From: an archaeon | GTDB taxonomy: Archaea; Hydrothermarchaeota; Hydrothermarchaeia; Hydrothermarchaeales; JALUUU01 | Length of the DNA: 6,220 bases | NCBI GenBank assembly: GCA_027021185.1 | Contig: JALUUU010000236.1 | Span: forward strand, 1-6,220 | Reading direction: 5' to 3' | Shown here: piece by piece, positions 5,970 through 6,220 of the stretch | Position numbering within the stretch: position 1 is the stretch's first letter | How the letters are laid out: each line of letters starts with the position of its first letter | Notes under the pieces: model-generated | Told to the model about the DNA's origin: nothing | Seen by the model: the letters and a program-made list of their open reading frames with translations, nothing else | Database searches by the model: none | Program-made: the position numbers and the translations under genes

Positions 5970-6220
5970 GGGCAGCCTCACCTCAAAGCAGGTCCCACCA
6001 TGAGAACTCTCCACCCTGACGGTGCCTCCGTGGGCCTCTACTATTCGGTATACCACGGCCAACCCCAGGCCCGTGCCCTTCTCCTTGGTGGTGAAAAAGG
6101 GATTGAAAATCTTATCCATATGTTCCGGGGGAATACCCTCCCCCCTGTCTATCACCCTGAGCCGCACCTCTCTTCCCCCTTTGGAAAGCTCTATGCGGAT
6201 CTCTCCCCCCCGGGGGGAGG
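5961..6220 (-). CDS. Sensor histidine kinase, C-terminal ATPase domain only
   Basis: The minus-strand frame is open from the window edge to TAG at 5963-5961, giving about 85 residues of a HATPase_c domain. Visible motifs are the G1 box DRGEGIPPE, the F box IFNPFFTTKE and the G2 box GTGLGLAVV, followed by the usual ending of strand, helix and strand (VYRIVEAHGGTVRVES, then the terminal FEVRLPLF). The N box, the phospho-accepting His region and any sensor domain lie beyond the window. The FNPFFTTKEKGTGLGLA style is that of NtrB/ZraS-like kinases common in Gram-negative bacteria, whose partners are often sigma-54 activators. An internal GTG at 6167 is not the start, because the frame continues through recognisable domain sequence upstream. 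Its 3' end overlaps the fusion gene by 9 bp. Composition is GC-rich again. Confidence 0.93.
   Translation of the reverse strand, partial: SPRGGEIRIELSKGGREVRLRVIDRGEGIPPEHMDKIFNPFFTTKEKGTGLGLAVVYRIVEAHGGTVRVESSHGGTCFEVRLPLF

Noticed and set aside
6203..6219. Near-palindromic C-run/G-run at the right edge
   Set aside because: It encodes the Pro-Arg-Gly-Gly segment of the kinase ATPase domain in frame, no T-run follows on either strand within view, and GC-rich coding explains it.

Overview
The window looks like part of a bacterial envelope-glycan or lipid-glycosylation locus. A two-component sensor kinase of bacterial type enters from the right on the opposite strand. Arginine is often encoded by AGG/AGA and the baseline composition is GC-rich, which would fit a thermophilic or Thermodesulfobacteriota-like lineage. 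That placement is inference and weak. No rRNA, tRNA, CRISPR array, transposase or phage gene was seen.

Layout, left to right. (1) 1-744 (+): 3' part of a DPM1/GtrB-like family 2 glycosyltransferase (GT2) with C-terminal membrane segments. (2) 745-1011: non-coding gap with a small inverted repeat and a weak promoter-like element. (3) 1012-5969 (+): four genes, each overlapping the next by 4, 19 and 8 bp, so very probably one operon. They are a class I SAM methyltransferase, a membrane-anchored dual-specificity-type phosphatase, a large GT-C (ArnT/PMT-like) membrane glycosyltransferase, and a 603-residue fusion of a PIG-L/LmbE-type de-N-acetylase with a GT2 domain. (4) 5961-6220 (-): C-terminal ATPase end of a histidine kinase, tail-to-tail with the operon and overlapping it by 9 bp.

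Working model (inference): the GT2 half of the fusion charges a polyprenyl-phosphate or other lipid with an N-acetylhexosamine. The PIG-L half deacetylates it, and the GT-C enzyme transfers the freed amino sugar on the outer face of the membrane. This has the logic of ArnC-ArnD-ArnT, or of Francisella FlmF2-NaxD-FlmK, but with the first two activities on one chain and a PIG-L fold as the deacylase. The phosphatase and methyltransferase could trim or cap the product or its carrier.

Base composition is strikingly mosaic. The GT-C membrane core is about 36% GC by hand count (3181-3660). The block 3901-4620, spanning the GT-C/fusion gene junction, is about 57%. The following 4621-5040 falls to about 39%. 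Both changes lie inside open genes, which suggests recombination within the locus.
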